Below, in pieces: positions 44,481 through 57,507 of a stretch of 64,000 nucleotides of DNA; position 1 is the first letter of the stretch, and every line of letters begins with the position of its first letter. The stretch is from contig OX485803.1 in NCBI GenBank assembly GCA_950295325.1, forward strand, positions 37,093,554 through 37,157,553. The letters run 5' to 3'. The translations under genes were made by a program, and so were the position numbers. The DNA comes from Polytrichum commune (taxonomy: Eukaryota > Streptophyta > Polytrichopsida > Polytrichales > Polytrichaceae). Below the pieces are notes generated by a model. The model searched no databases, was not told the DNA's origin, and worked only from the letters and a program-made list of their open reading frames with translations.

Positions 44481-46328
44481 CTCGACCTGTCAAAATTCCA
44501 CTTGTTGAGAATTAGATTCCCCATGGTTGAATCAAAAATCGAGAGTTCCCAATACTTTAACCCTCCTCCTGCATACAAACTGGTGGTTTCGCAATGTTAC
44601 AATGTTGCAACAATTTGACCTATTCTTCTGCAGCTTCTAAGCATAATATTTACATGCATTTAAACTGGGATACCCTGAGCTACAAAAAAGCTTAAAGACC
44701 AACAAAGGTTTCCTTCTTGGCTTTCTCGGCTGCCTCCTTAAAATTGCTCCTGGCCATAATTTACCGTGACTTTCATCGGAAAGGGATTATCCACATTAAT
44801 TAGAACTTAGCAGACAATCTGTTGAGCTATGTGACATTTTCTGAGCAAGGTGCATGTGAGTGACTATGGTTCACAGGTGGAGGACATAAAAATCACCTCC
44901 CAACGGAAACTACACAGCCGGAAAATTTGTGTTCTACAAAAGACTCCAGTGCAGGAACTGAAGCCCCCATAGCAATTTGCTCACCTCCTTGGATTATCTA
45001 TAGTAAAGAGATTTTCATTTGGAAAGAGATTATGCGCACATCATTAGAACCCAACATACCTGTACAATAAGTTCCAAACGTATACTTTGACTAGACCATA
45101 TTTTCCTTGCCCAATTTTGGTTATATTTCTAAAATATGAGGGAAACACATAATCCCAAAACAATGCCTATTCTCGTAATCACACACTTGCGTTTGTCTGT
45201 ATAAACTTTGTCAGCATATACTATGTGTGCCTCGAACCACAACCTGCAACTCAAACTTACATTCTTTTCACAATTTTTTGATGAGACTCATGTGCCAACG
45301 ATGCCCGCCAGGAGTTCTCCATCGTGGAGGCCGTTCAATCAGACTCAACAATATTGGTGCTTGCAAGGGATCTGTAGATGGTATGTTCCAATTCATACTA
45401 CCTCCAAATGAAAGGCCTGAACATGGACAACACACGGACAAACCAATCCACATGCTAATAACTAACAACCATTATATGCGATTCCGAAGAAGAGAACTCT
45501 AAAATTTACACACTCCAGTAGCCAATGGCTCCCAACCTTCACAACACAATCTTTCTATGCCACACAAATCTAGACCCCAACTTTGAAACCCTATTGACAC
45601 CGATCCAATCCGAACAGAGAATGCGTAATCGGATGACCTCTGGCGATCAACTGGATAAGTTGAAGAGAGTGAGTGTTTGTCTGTCTTCTCTGTCTGTTTG
45701 TCTGTTTGTCTGTCTGCACACGCAGTGGATGAGTGGTGGCAAGAACGGAGGAGATCAGGGGAGGAGGGTTACATCGGTGGTCCAAGAAAAAAATATCAAA
45801 TCCGACGATCGTGAAAGCACATGCAATGTGGCCTCACCAGAAGCTAGAAGTTGCTTTCATCGCCAATAGACTTCTTCTCGACAATCCTTATACTGTGGGC
45901 CACATTAATTCTCAACTCACGCTAGATTTTTAGGAAAACATTAATGTTGGCTACATTAGATGTTAGATTTTTCCTAAAAAATTAATGTGGGTGTTTATTT
46001 TATTTTGTGCAACTTTTGTCCTGTAACTAATATTCATTATGTTAGTTAGAGGTCTTCATGAAAACTCAAGAAAAAATCTAGGGGCCTTGGCCCATATTAT
46101 TTCCACCTTGACTAGAAAATTAGTGTGGCCCATGTTAATTATTTCCACACCAAATTTACACCATACTAATAGGACTATTTAGTGTAGCGTAAGCCCACCC
46201 TTAAAGTTAGTTGGTGGCGTTCTAACTACTTCATGTTCTTCAACTTTAGTGAAAGAAGGAAGAACATGTGAAGATGATCATGTGTTAACTTTATCATATC
46301 ATAGACTTCCCAGTGTGAGGACTTGTTC
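44481..46328. other. Non-coding stretch, nothing recognised
   Basis: AT-rich sequence with a TGTC/TGTT microsatellite at about 45668-45720 and no supported gene. Confidence 0.4.
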
Positions 46329-46345
46329 TAAACCCTAAACCCTAA
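46329..46345 (+). promoter_or_regulatory. Telo-box-like promoter element
   Basis: TAAACCCTAAACCCTAA about 100 bp before the first codon of the ValRS copy. The telo box AAACCCTAA is common upstream of plant translation genes, and would mean that the copied segment includes promoter sequence. A second similar block is at about 47555-47575, inside an intron. Confidence 0.5.
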
Positions 46346-46446
46346 TCCTGAACCCTAGCCTTCTCCCTCTCACCTTCGCTGCACATCTCTCGGCAATTCA
46401 ATCCACCTCGCCTTGGTCAATCCACCTCTCTTGGTTCGTGTGCAAG

Positions 46447-48750
46447 ATGAGCGCACCGGTAGAGGAGGGCACGCAACAACTCCCAAAAAAGGGTAAGTTC
46501 CAAACAAGTCTCAAATGTTCGTGTTCTTCGTTGCCTGCTGTGAAAGAATGGCATTCTTGGATGTATCACAAGACCACTCGGGCTGCTTCACTTTTATATT
46601 CTGAGCCACTGTGACCTTACTTCTTCTACCTCTTCTTCCTTTTTCACATCAGATTATTTGCGCAATTTAGGGTTCTGCAATACAAGACCCCAATCCTCCT
46701 GTATTGAGATTTGAGATTTGAGATTTGGGTTGCAATCTGGATCGGCAATGTCACAGCATGTGGTCACCCATGGATATCTTGATGATATGTCCACTTATGG
46801 GATTTGTCTTCTGTGTTGTCCAGTAGGACAGGCAACAGGAGACACTACTGTGGGGATGGCAACTGCCGAAGGTGCAATTTTGGATGAGAAAAGGCGAAGG
46901 AGGAGAAGGCCAGAGAGAAGGAGCTAAAGAAATTGAAGGCGGCCCAAAAGGCTGAAGCTGCCAAGGCTCCGACGCAGCCTTCCAAGAAGGCAGACCAGAA
47001 GGCTAAGAAAGCAGCAGCAGCAGCTGAAGATGAGGCTGATTCTGTGGATCCTCCCACACCTGTGGGACAGAAGAAGAAATTGGCGCCGGAGATGGCGAAG
47101 ACCTACAATCCCAGTGCTGTGGAAGCATCGTAAGGGTTTCTGGAGATTGCTGTCAGCAGGTTACTGCATTTGGTTTTACTGCCTCGTCATTTGTGGGCTG
47201 TTTGAGGCTCCAAAAACTGACAGGAATTGTGTCTGTGGTGGACAGGTGGCATGAATGGTGGGAGAAATCAGGGTACTTTGTTGCGGATCCTCATAGCAAG
47301 AAACCTCCCTTTGTAATTGTAAGTTTGACCAAAGTGAAGGCTTGGTCTGGATTCTGGCCGCCCTGGTTCTGACTTGGATGGAGTAATTTTGTAATTAATC
47401 ATCCCGAGTGAAGAATCATCACTGAAACACTGTAATGGAATTGTGTGAATGAACAGGTGGTACCTCCTCCCAATGTAACCGGAGCGCTTCATATTGGTCA
47501 CGGTCTAACAGGGGCAGTAGAGGTATGTCACAAGGATTTTGTGTGGCACCTTAAACCCTAAACTCTAAACCCTAAACTGAGAAACATTCCTAGATCATTT
47601 TTGAATGTTGGATATTTGCAAATCTTACCACAATTGCATATTATTTCTACACTTAATAAATATGAAACTACAGGTGGACTACGTTGAACTTAAAGGATGA
47701 ACATTGAGGCGAGTACCAGGGTACAGTAATCCTGTGGAGTTTGGGGCAATCACCTCATTTGCTTATCCTCTTAAGGGAGGTAAGGGCGAAATCGTAGTAG
47801 CGACTACAAGGCCAGAAACTATGCTTGGGGATACAGCAGTAGCTGTGCACCCTAAGGACCCACGATACACACATCTCCATGGAAAATTTGTAATCCACCC
47901 ATTCCAAAACCGCAAGATTCCTATTATCTGCGATGATGTACTGGTGGATATGGAGTTTGGAACTGGAGCTGTGGAGGTCAGAATCTCTGTATTCTCTTGT
48001 AGTTCCTCCATTGTGAAGAATGTAGTACTTTGTTCTGAATACCAGATGTATTTCTAGTTTACATACTGAGGTTTCTGCTACTAAGGTGAGTGGAAGGTCT
48101 GAATTTTGAGGATTCTGGTTGGATAGTTGCCTAGGTTATAAAATTAATCAATCAGGTACTCAAATGGATTGAAGAGTTTCTTATGTAGTGAAGTCTGATG
48201 TATTCATTCTTGCAGATTACGCCTGCACATGACCCCAATAATTTTGAGGTTGGAAAGCGGCATAATCTTGAATTCATCAACATTTTTATGGATGATGGAT
48301 TAATCAACAGCAATGGTGGCAAGCCTTACACGGGGATGAAACGTTTTGATGTTCGTGTAGCTGTGGTGAAAGATCTAGAAGCTAAGGTACTTAAAAAGGG
48401 GATTTTATCAGTTGCTGCATCCCATCCTTGTTATCAAAAAAATCTTTGCGTGTGTACCTTTTTTTTAAACAAATGAAAATGCAACCTTAGACATCACTGT
48501 TGTAATCCTATCTATCCTGTGATTTAAAATATTATTCAAGTTTGAAGGCTTTATTTAATTCAATTGATGGATGGTTGATAATATGAGTGACTGTTTTTGC
48601 AAAGTTTTTCTTTTAAAAGCAAGTCCTATGTTGGATATTGGATCGCAGGGCCTGTTCAGGGGTGTGGCTGATAATGCTATGAGGTTGGGAGTGTGCTCAA
48701 GAAGTGATGATGTGATAGAGCCTATGATCAAACCTCAGTGGTATGGCTTC
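46447..48750 (+). pseudogene. Valyl-tRNA synthetase, 5' partial copy with introns
   Basis: ValRS charges tRNA-Val with valine in cytosol and organelles. Visible parts in order: MSAPVEEGTQQLPKKG at 46447; the Lys/Ala-rich extension (46870-47128, shifted by one base near 46893); WHEWWEKSGYFVADP (from 47249); VVPPPNVTGALHIGHGLT (47458-47520, with the class I HIGH signature); VDYVELKG, a TGA, then [11 protein letters not shown] and [17 protein letters not shown] (editing domain, about 47675-47976); [20 protein letters not shown] (48216-48386); and [20 protein letters not shown] (48648-48750). Splice borders are kept. About 140 residues between HIGH and VDY, and everything after about 48750, including the KMSKS loop, are missing. 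Confidence 0.9.
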
Positions 48751-49156
48751 TGATGAAGCTTTTGTTTGATATTCTTGAAAACCTTTACTCTGAATGCAGT
48801 TGTTGTCAGTATACAGTATACAGAATGTAGGTATTGACTTTTGTGTGAATTTTTCGGTTGCTCACCATCTAAGGATATTGGAAATAAAGAGACATAAAGG
48901 GTATATTGATTCTCCTATTTGTGTGGACTACCATTTGGACTTGCACATTGTTGTAAGATATTCTTGGGAATGTCATCAATTTTCATCAAGTCATTTTATT
49001 CTTTGCCATTGTGGATACCACCTAATTATGTTATCCAAGTGAAATATGTATGTATGTATGTTCACTCAAGAAAAAAGCTATCTGAGGGTGAGAAACTTCA
49101 AATGATCCGCATTAAGAGCACAGATATGGATTTGTTTGGGGAGTTGCTAGTAACTT

Positions 49157-49602
49157 TGCCAAAGGATATGAATGTGTGTACCAAACGAAATTCATCCAGA
49201 AGGACCAATATGATTGCCATAGATAGAAGGCATTGGACTGTCCAACCAAAGCTCCTAAAAGCTTGACAAGTTCACACAAGGGCGATGAATATTACAATTA
49301 AGGTAAGTGGACATAAGAGTCAAGTTCCATGGGAGGGGGTGGCAAGCATTTTTGAGTGCGTACAAATGCTCCCTCCCATTGCCAAAGGACATGAATGTGT
49401 TTACTAAATAAACTTCATAATAAAGGACCGATATGATTGCCATAGATAGAAGGCAATAGATTATTCAATCAAAGCTCCTAAGAGCTTGACAAGTTCACAC
49501 AAGGACAATGAATATTTCAACTAAGGTAAATGGACATAAGAGTTAAGTTCCATGAGAGGGGGTGGCAAGCATTTTTGTATGCCTACAATTGCTCCCTTCC
49601 AT
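49157..49602. repeat. 223-bp tandem duplication
   Basis: GATTGCCATAGATAGAAGG occurs at 49212 and 49435, with matching flanks (GCCAAAGGA-ATGAATGTGT before; CTTGACAAGTTCACACAAGG and GGGGGTGGCAAGCATTTTTG after). The two copies differ at a modest number of positions. Confidence 0.9.
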
Positions 49603-50597
49603 TGTGGACCCCACCCCACCCCCCAATCCATGCCCTCACAAGCTCTCGGGGTGGATCCATTGAGAGGGTGAGAGTGTGCAAATGTGCATATTTTTCGTCA
49701 TTTTTCCCCATTCACATGGGAAGGTCCATGACCTTTTCATTTACCTTTATGGCCACCTTATGACTCACTCTCAATAGCCTTTGGAAATTCATAATCATTC
49801 AAAACTACAGTACTTCCAAACTTTATGAAATTGATCCTAGCTCCTTCATATATAGTTGTGAATGCTCAAAAATTTCGACCTCGTAAATCAAAGTAGTGTA
49901 AGGTAGCATACAAAACAAAGTAATCAAGGCCGGCCCATCTACCTTATTCGACGTGTGTTTCAACAAGACTTATCAACTTCATTTAGTAGATGAAAACCTC
50001 TCATACAACATAAGAAAAACAAGGATGTCAATCTAACAACACAACAATCATATCCAGCCATGTGCATATGTCACTAACAAACCAAGCTAGCTACAATATA
50101 ACTACAATGAATTCTTTAAATTCCCCGGAGCTCCACTAGTTTCGAGGTGAATCATTAGTCCACTTGAATGATGTTGCATGACGTTCGAGTTCATGTGAAT
50201 TTCACTCCACATGTGATACTTACAAGTATTATATCAGGAATTCAATGTAGATACATCTCAATCCACTCAAGTTCAAATGTTGGCACCAAAACTTAGAGCT
50301 CACAAGATTTTCAAATTCAAGGAGTGCCGCAAAATCAACAAATGCTTAACATCCAAGGATCATGCCATTACTTCTTCATTAAATTGAGAGTGACATACAT
50401 ATGAAGCAATAGTGAGTAACTGAATGAATGAATGAGAACGTCGACAACATTAGTATGCTTTGCAAGATTGAAATTTTTTTCAACATTAACAACCATGGCA
50501 TCAAACACACAAAAGTTAGTTAAATACTTAATAACAATCAAAATATACATACTAACACAGGCTTGCAAGTATAAATTATCTTGGCAAATTGGTGTTT
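49603..50597. other. Non-coding stretch, nothing recognised
   Basis: AT-rich 3' flank of the ankyrin gene. No gene or repeat that I can support. Confidence 0.4.
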
Positions 50598-53500
50598 CTA
50601 TTCGTACAAATAATAAACTTCAAATTTTACTTTCTTCACGATTCTTTTTGCCCATGCCCGTGTCGTCCTCGAAATACAAAACAACAAAAATTTGCCCAAT
50701 GTAATCACACAAACTAGAGTACCTAGTGTAACTGTAACGATCATGTTCATCTCAAATTTTGGCAATGGAGGTAGGATTGCGAAGCCTGCACTTGCAAACG
50801 CACCGAGCACAAAAAGGATGGAAAGTATGAACGTCACACTTGCCCATTTGAGCGAGAAGCGCACGGATTCTGCCGACTTGCCAATGTACGAGTCTTGGAC
50901 AGGGAAGGCGGCATCTGCACCCGAGATGATGGTCGAGATCGCACAAAAGAACGAGAGGGAGTTGAACACCATGAACGACAAGATGCTTCGGTGGCCTTCG
51001 ATTGCCACAAATTGCTCATACGTGTTTGGAGGTGCCGGATACGGTTGTATAAATTGGTAGTTGGGCGTGAATCCAAGAGGCGGTTGCAACCATCCTGCAA
51101 ATGTCACACTCGCAATAAGCGCAGCCCCTACAAGGATCGCGTTTGCTGCATCAACGTAAACTTGCCGGTCTCGATACAAGTAGTCCACACTCTCCTTCAC
51201 GTCCGGGACAGTCAACAAACTTTTCTCGATGTCCTTGAACTTGTTCTTGATGGCGTACTCGAGGGGTGTGTACCCGAGCCGGTCCTCCTCGTGTGCCTGG
51301 ACAATGCACCGCACCTATAAAATTTGGGGCTCCACATAAATGAGACAAAGTTGAATGTAAATCCATATGAAAAAATTGCTTAGAATTATGTAGTTGAATT
51401 GTACTCCCACTCATAAGATAAGGCATAGAAAGGAGATATGGATAGACAAGATATTAGACAGTGAGGAGCAAATAAAAAAATCCTCTCCACCTTCAAGGTA
51501 CTTGGTGTTGGTTGACCTCTCCAATAGCTCATGTAAATTTAATAACCCTAACCTACAACTTTACTATGTTATTATGTAATGCTCCACGTAAATAAGACCG
51601 AGTTCTTTATAAGTCCATGTGAGAAACTACATAGAACTATGTAGTTAAAGTGTACACTCAAAAGATTAGGCATGGAGGGGAGCTATCTATAAACGAGGAG
51701 ATTAAGTAGTGAAGAGCAATTAAAATGATCCTCTCCGCCTCCAGGTGCTTGGTGTTCAATCAATCTCTCCAAAAGCTCATGTAGAGATGGTTCATGCCTT
51801 AGATAGAACCTTAATCCATAACTTGACAACCATATTATGTGAGGTTACATGTAGATGGGAGTAAACTAACTGAAGGAAATTAGGAATCCATATAGGACAC
51901 TACGTAGATCCATGACACTAAGTTAACTCCACTATTATTATAAGGCAAGAAGGAAGTTTGTAGACAAGGAGAGACAAAAAGTAAGAAGCAGATAAACATA
52001 TCATGTCCACCTTCAAAATATTGGGTGTTGACTAAATCTCTCCAATAACACATGGAGGGGTGATTGGTTCATGCAACCCTAGATAAAACTATAGGCCAAA
52101 AAACTATACAATGGTATATACACACACACATTCAAATGGGATCGAGTGGATGCTAATTTGAGTTACCGTGCCATCACACTCGAATAACAACTCCTTCACC
52201 ACGTTCATGCGTCCATTTCGCGTCGCCTCATGGAGCGCGGTCCTCCCGAAGCGGGACATGGCGTTCACGTCGACAAGGTCGGGTTTTTCCTTCAAAAGGA
52301 TCCTAACAACATGGACGTGCCCGTGGTTGGCAGCCATGCACAATGCCTGCGTCCAGAGAGATGGCTTGAAGTTGAAGAGGTCCTTGTTCTCAAGGAACCT
52401 CTCTACGACAAAGCGACAAGCTTGCTCGTATTTGTTGTGGACGTTGCTCTCCCTAGATGAAATCAATGGCTTCGAACTTAACATAGACAAGTCTCAAAAG
52501 GTTAATATCTTCTTCATCCAACTACCTAGCCCACTTCTCATAGGCTATTAAACACGTGATGGATACTATGAGATGATTAGCAAGTCCAAATTAAGTACAT
52601 ATTTATTTTCATTACATCAATATTCAAAGCTCATATGAATACATTAGTACTCGTTATCAATGTGCAACCCTATTTCTTCTTAGTTGATCATTTACATCTC
52701 TCTAGTTATGTTCCCTATTGAACCTATAAATGTTTACAAATTTTGAGCACTTAAGATAGGTACACCTAGTGTGGACCAATGACCTATAATTCTTTCTAAC
52801 GCATATGTACATGTCAAGGTCTAAAATGTACATACTTCAAATAGAACCGTTATAGGCCATCTATGAGTTTAACTTTAACAATTTAGAAGAGATTCACTGT
52901 AAATCCAATTCTAGCAAACTCAATTCTCATGTAACTCCTTCCTCGTTTGGATGTGCTATGTGTGTTCATGTAAGTTTATGTTTTGTCATCAAACCCCTTC
53001 ATAAGCTGAAATGCTCAAAGTGTCCATGTTAGTCCAATCTCTTTTAAGTGCATCTCATTTCGGTATGATGTCCATTCTTAGATCCAAACCTAAACCACAC
53101 ACCTAATACGTACGTGTCCAATTAAGATAAGTAACTGAACTAGGGCCGCTTAATTACCTTGACTGATAGCCGAGTTGGGTGTAGACCAAATCAAGCATGC
53201 TTTCAAAGAAGGTGCACCGAAACTCGGGCGTCTCTTGCCGGACTCTCTCAAGCTGGTCCCGGAACAAGCACTTGGCCATCTCCAAATCTTCGTTGTTGTC
53301 GGGTGCATTTGCAAGCTGCAAGATCTCGAGGTTTACCTTTTTTTGGTGCAACCGGATGGCACGAGCGATCCTCTTGGCAAGCACGCTCCCCCGCGCCATT
53401 GGCACTTTGTACTGCACGGACTTGAATTCCGTGAACAAAAACTCGTGGGAGAGGATTGGTTCTCTCGCCTTGATCGCGTCATCCTCCTGGAGCTTTGTCA

Positions 53501-53792
53501 CAAGGAGCCTGAACAACAGGTAGTTTTTCATAGAGGATTGAAGAGCTGATGATGATTCGTGGGAAATATCATAATTTTTTTCTCCTTCGAAATCAGTGAT
53601 GCAGTTGTTGAACAACATCCAAAAGAACTCGATCCTCTCCTTCACGTCCTTGAAGCGCATTCGCTTAAGCTGTTCTTCAAGCAAATCTTTGGCCTCAAAA
53701 ATGTTGCCCTCACGCACTGCCTGCACGAGACGCGACTCTAGTCCCAAGGACTCGTCCATGTTGTTGCTCTCAGCAGCAGCTACATCCTCCAT
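50598..53792 (-). CDS. Ankyrin-repeat membrane protein with PGG-type C-terminal domain
   Basis: Three exons, 53792-53158, 52452-52167 and 51314-50598, with GT/AG borders; the first intron splits an AGG codon and the second is phase 0. They join to 545 codons with no stop. Residues 1-211 are helical, charged and not a recognised domain. Exon 2 and the start of exon 3 carry two to three ankyrin repeats (ALCMAANHGHVHVVRILL, GRTALHEATRNGRMNVVKEL, GYTPLEYAIKNKFKDIEKSL). The C-terminal part has four hydrophobic segments starting at AANAILVGAALIASVTFAGW, with PPLG where the family usually has PGG, so it is a plasma- or endomembrane protein. Related plant proteins act in stress and defence signalling, but the specific role is unknown. 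It is the most normal-looking host gene in the window; few ankyrin repeats is unusual. Confidence 0.85.
51320..52110. repeat. Three diverged ~255-bp repeats in intron 2 of the ankyrin gene
   Basis: A unit with AAGG or AGGCAT, GACAAGG/ATATT, GAGCAATTAAAA, TCCTCTCCACCTTCAAG, TTGGTGTTG and CTCTCCAATAGCTCATG recurs from about 51400, 51660 and 51940. Spacing of the CTCTCCA-TA block is about 250 bp. Confidence 0.7.
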
Positions 53793-55929
53793 AGATCCAC
53801 AATTAATATGCTAGTGCCTCTTGGACCGCTGGTAGCGAAAACATAAAAAGAAGGAAACAATTAGGTTTGATAGAAAGATGCAACAACTCTACATTTAAGT
53901 TCAAACTGAGCTAATTTGTCATGGTCCACTATGAACTAAGTAATGGCTGCACCTTGCACAACCTCTAGTTAGGATAGAGAGAGATGGGATCCCCTCTAGA
54001 GCACTCTAGTAACCGGATCCGAAGTGCTCCTTAATCGGCAACCTTCAATTCATAGTTCGTGCATGATTCACAACCTCATGACTAAAATTTAGTAAAGCAA
54101 CTGAACCCTCAACAACTCTTGCCAAGTGCGGCCAACTGACTATTTCAATGGGATGATACATGCATACTTGCAGGTTTAATTCCAACATTGACAGTTTGCA
54201 AAAATTGCGGTATGGCATGTCCACACAAAAAATACAATTTCCTCGCAAGCAATCGACAATTCTTAGGTCATGACCGGTAAGTTGGTTCAAAACTCCTTGG
54301 CTTGCAAAAACGAAGGGAAGTTATTACAACAGCTAGGTTAGCCCGAGCACTATCGCATTCCGTACTAGAATTCGTCCCAAAAATGGTTTCAAGCTACAAA
54401 AAGGTGAAAGTCTTTCGGCTCAAAACCAGAGATGAACAAGTGATGTTGGGATTTGCTCTACACAAACTTTCTCAATTGAGAGGCCTTGACAAACTACAAA
54501 GCCTACAGTAACGTCTGGAATTAGTTGCACCAATTTATTTCTACTAGAAAATAATAAAACTTGAGTGCTAAGAGCCGGTTTACACTATGGACCATGAAGT
54601 TGCATCAGGGCGTTGTCAAAGCGTTGATTGGTTGTTGAACTCGTCCCGGGACCACTTTGGTTTACACTAAGGAAAAAATGGCAGAGGGACCATGGAGGTC
54701 AAGGTCCCCAAAATACGATTTTCAAGGCCTAGTAAATATGCGATGACATGGTCCAACGGGTATCGCGGTGAGAGAGGCAAGAGAGGTGGTATGTTACGAA
54801 AAGGCATGGACCCATGGCAAAAAAATGTCACTATAGTACTTTCTTAATGAATTTTTTTGGGGTACTTAATAGATAAGTCTTCCCACTAGGTAAGGCTCAC
54901 AATGCACACTTGTTAACATCTAGATCATGTAATGAATCTTGAGAACCAAGTCCACTCTCTATGTGCCTAGATCATATCATAGCCCATGAGACACGCAACT
55001 TCTCGCATGCCCTACCCCTTAAACTTGCTCCCACGTGTTTGATCAAACAATGTGGGACATCTAGATCTCAAGAATTTGAGTGCAGATTTGTTTTTTTGGT
55101 CTACCAACTGAAAAGTTTGAAAGATATTTTCAAGACCTTTCCAACGGCATATTACATGCCTGGAGTTTTTTTTAAACTACAGTTGAAAAAACGAAAAAGA
55201 AAAATTTGTAGTCTTTTAGTGATTGTAAATCAGGATAGTCAAAATAACCACATTGGGAAAACGATTGCGGTTCTTTTTCGCATAGTCTTCTAGTACACTA
55301 ATTAGGATATTTAGTATTTGATACACCAAATATTAATAACCCTATGAAACTAAGTAACATTAAATGTAAATTCAAACACTGAATATCAACTTGGATTTGC
55401 GAACCATCTTGATGGCCTTATCAACTAAAATGAGCCAATTGGTCCGCTAAATTTAATGTAGGGAACGTGATGGGAATGTAATGATTAAAAGTTGGTACGA
55501 GAGAATACCCGTTGAGGGTTCTTAAAATACAACTCAACCATTCCAATACACCCACACATGTTTATAAAGCCATGCAAATAATCAATTATAATATGGAAGA
55601 TCTCATCAATTGTGACTCACGAAGGATTGTGCTTACACTCCACCGGTGAATCCCCGTGGATTGTTTGGGACCACCATGCACATTGGACAACTCCCATACA
55701 TAGAGAACATATTTCCAAAATATTACAATGCACATGAAAGTTCACATAAATGATGCTAATAAAAGTAGTGGTGTGAACATCCCTAGACAAATGTCAATGT
55801 CTAGGGCTCCCTAATTTATGCACACATTTATCGAAATTGAGCATCAAACATGATAGTCCGTGTCCACCGAGGGTGCCCACCATGGGAGTTCACCTGCGGA
55901 TACCAAGGATTGAGCAATGCATATCCAAT
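53793..55929. other. Non-coding stretch, upstream of the ankyrin gene
   Basis: The first few hundred bases probably hold the ankyrin gene's promoter; no TATA element stands out. The rest has only short, unconserved open frames. Confidence 0.4.
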
Positions 55930-56463
55930 CTACATGCCTTCTATTGATACCCCATCCTCAAATTGATCTCCACCGGTCATATGCTCACCTCTTGTGCATC
56001 GATCTAAATTATCCTTTGCGAAAAGAATTTGCCTTGCTGGGATGACCACATTGTCATTGGACGCATTTTTTTGTCTTGCCCATGATACCACAACACAATC
56101 TAGAGATTGACGAGTTGGAGCATATTCCTTGAGCCTCGTCCATCTAAAAGGTTTTGCCGTGTCCCATTCCTCATAACGTTCATCCAAGGTCTTCTTGTTC
56201 CTTGTGCCAAGGACCGGTACATAATACACAATCTCAATGGGACGAGCATGAGGACCAAGATGTGCCGAATTACGCTTGGAAATCACTCGTCCCATCTAGA
56301 CTGGATTAACACAATCCTCACTAGGACGTAGTAAGACATAATGGCCGACCATGATATGTGCACCAGGACGAAATGTCGCAACCCTTGCTAGCCCCCCTTG
56401 ACCATCTTGCCAATTTTCATTCCTAGGAAAGGTTACGAGCGCTAACCCTTCGCATTCCGCCAT
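55930..56463 (-). pseudogene. Unrecognised ORF with one in-frame stop
   Basis: Starting at ATG 56463 the frame reads MAECEGLALVTFPRNENW, then HIMVGHYVLLRPSEDCVNPV, a TAG, and then continues without a break through MGRVISKRNSAHLGPHARPI, EIVYYVPVL and KPFRWTRLKEYAPTRQSLDC to a stop near 55930. It is 178 codons in all. The single TAG lies in the middle of what looks like one conserved domain (the surrounding hydrophobic and Gly-rich pattern runs on), so it is probably a recent nonsense change. I do not recognise the family. Other minus-strand coding sequence of unknown type lies at 63506-63847, on the far side of the copia insertion. Confidence 0.4.
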
Positions 56464-57103
56464 GCTAATGATTAGCTCCTCCTACCCCGGACCTTATAGT
56501 TCATAGGAGGGAACCAACCCTCCTACTTTGCTTTCGGGACTCACCCCTTAATCGGTAACCCATTTCTTTGATGTGGACTTCCATCCATGGAAATCCAATC
56601 CTATGTTGATCATCGCATTGCCGGAGCAACACTACAACAACCCCAAGCGTACTAGGCAACTATGGCCTCACATTGGGCCAATGCCCATGGAGGCTGTGCC
56701 GTTCGGCCTCGGGTGGGTGAGGCCACACCACCTCACCCATATAAGCCTCTAGGACTCTACGCGGGGCCCCTACCCCACCATCAAGAAACCTCTTGTCTCT
56801 CTACCAAGAGTTGGGGCCAAGTAGACATTTTCACCTAGTTGTTGGGCTTAGAAGCCCTTAGCAGCTTCAGACCATCATAACTTCTTTGTATGATGTCTGA
56901 TGGTAACAAGCAATCACTCCATCTTCATCTACGCTTCACGTAGATGCCAATGAATGCCTCACTTGCCCCATTCAGGCAAGTATTGAAGAAGTTATGCCTG
57001 CTTGAACCTTGGCAGTCCCGGGGAATCACTCCCATGCACTGTTGTACCAGGGCGCTGTCCCGGGACAGCGCCCCACTCAAATGGCCATAACTCCTCGCTC
57101 ACA

Positions 57104-57108
57104 CCTCC
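57104..57108. other. Copia target-site duplication, left copy
   Basis: CCTCC, directly outside the left LTR. The same five bases lie at 63244-63248 outside the right LTR. A perfect 5-bp duplication is typical for Ty1/copia. Confidence 0.95.
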
Positions 57109-57507
57109 TGTTAAAAGTGAGGAAACCAGGTGCATAATGAAACAGAGTAACGGTGCTAATTCAAACTCTTGAACTATTTTTATAAAGGGGGGAACTGCCC
57201 TTTATATATAATTTGGCTCGACACTTGAACTAGGTCCAAGTGTCGGCACCTGCTTACACCGTGGACTAGCTACCTCGGTGGGAATATTCTAGTTCGGCCT
57301 CGGTCTCCTACACCAAAACCGAAGCCCTTAACTAATTGTTTGCTCATAAGTTGAGATACCTTGGACTTGTGCGCACGGCCTCGTACCGGCGGCCGCCACT
57401 TTACTTAAGGTGGCTAAGGCCCATGTGGGACTAATTAATACTAATTAGCTTCCATGCTAGATGACGGTTAACCTAGGTTGCCTAGGTGCTTATCCATTAT
57501 CTTAACA
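57109..57507 (-). repeat. Copia 3' LTR
   Basis: Begins TGTTAAAAGTGAGG and ends CTTAACA, 399 bp. Contains the same TTTATATA and CGGCGGCCGCC blocks as the other LTR. Confidence 0.95.

Noticed and set aside
46447-48750. A functional ValRS gene
   Set aside because: There is a one-base shift, an in-frame TGA, about 140 missing residues after HIGH, and no KMSKS half.
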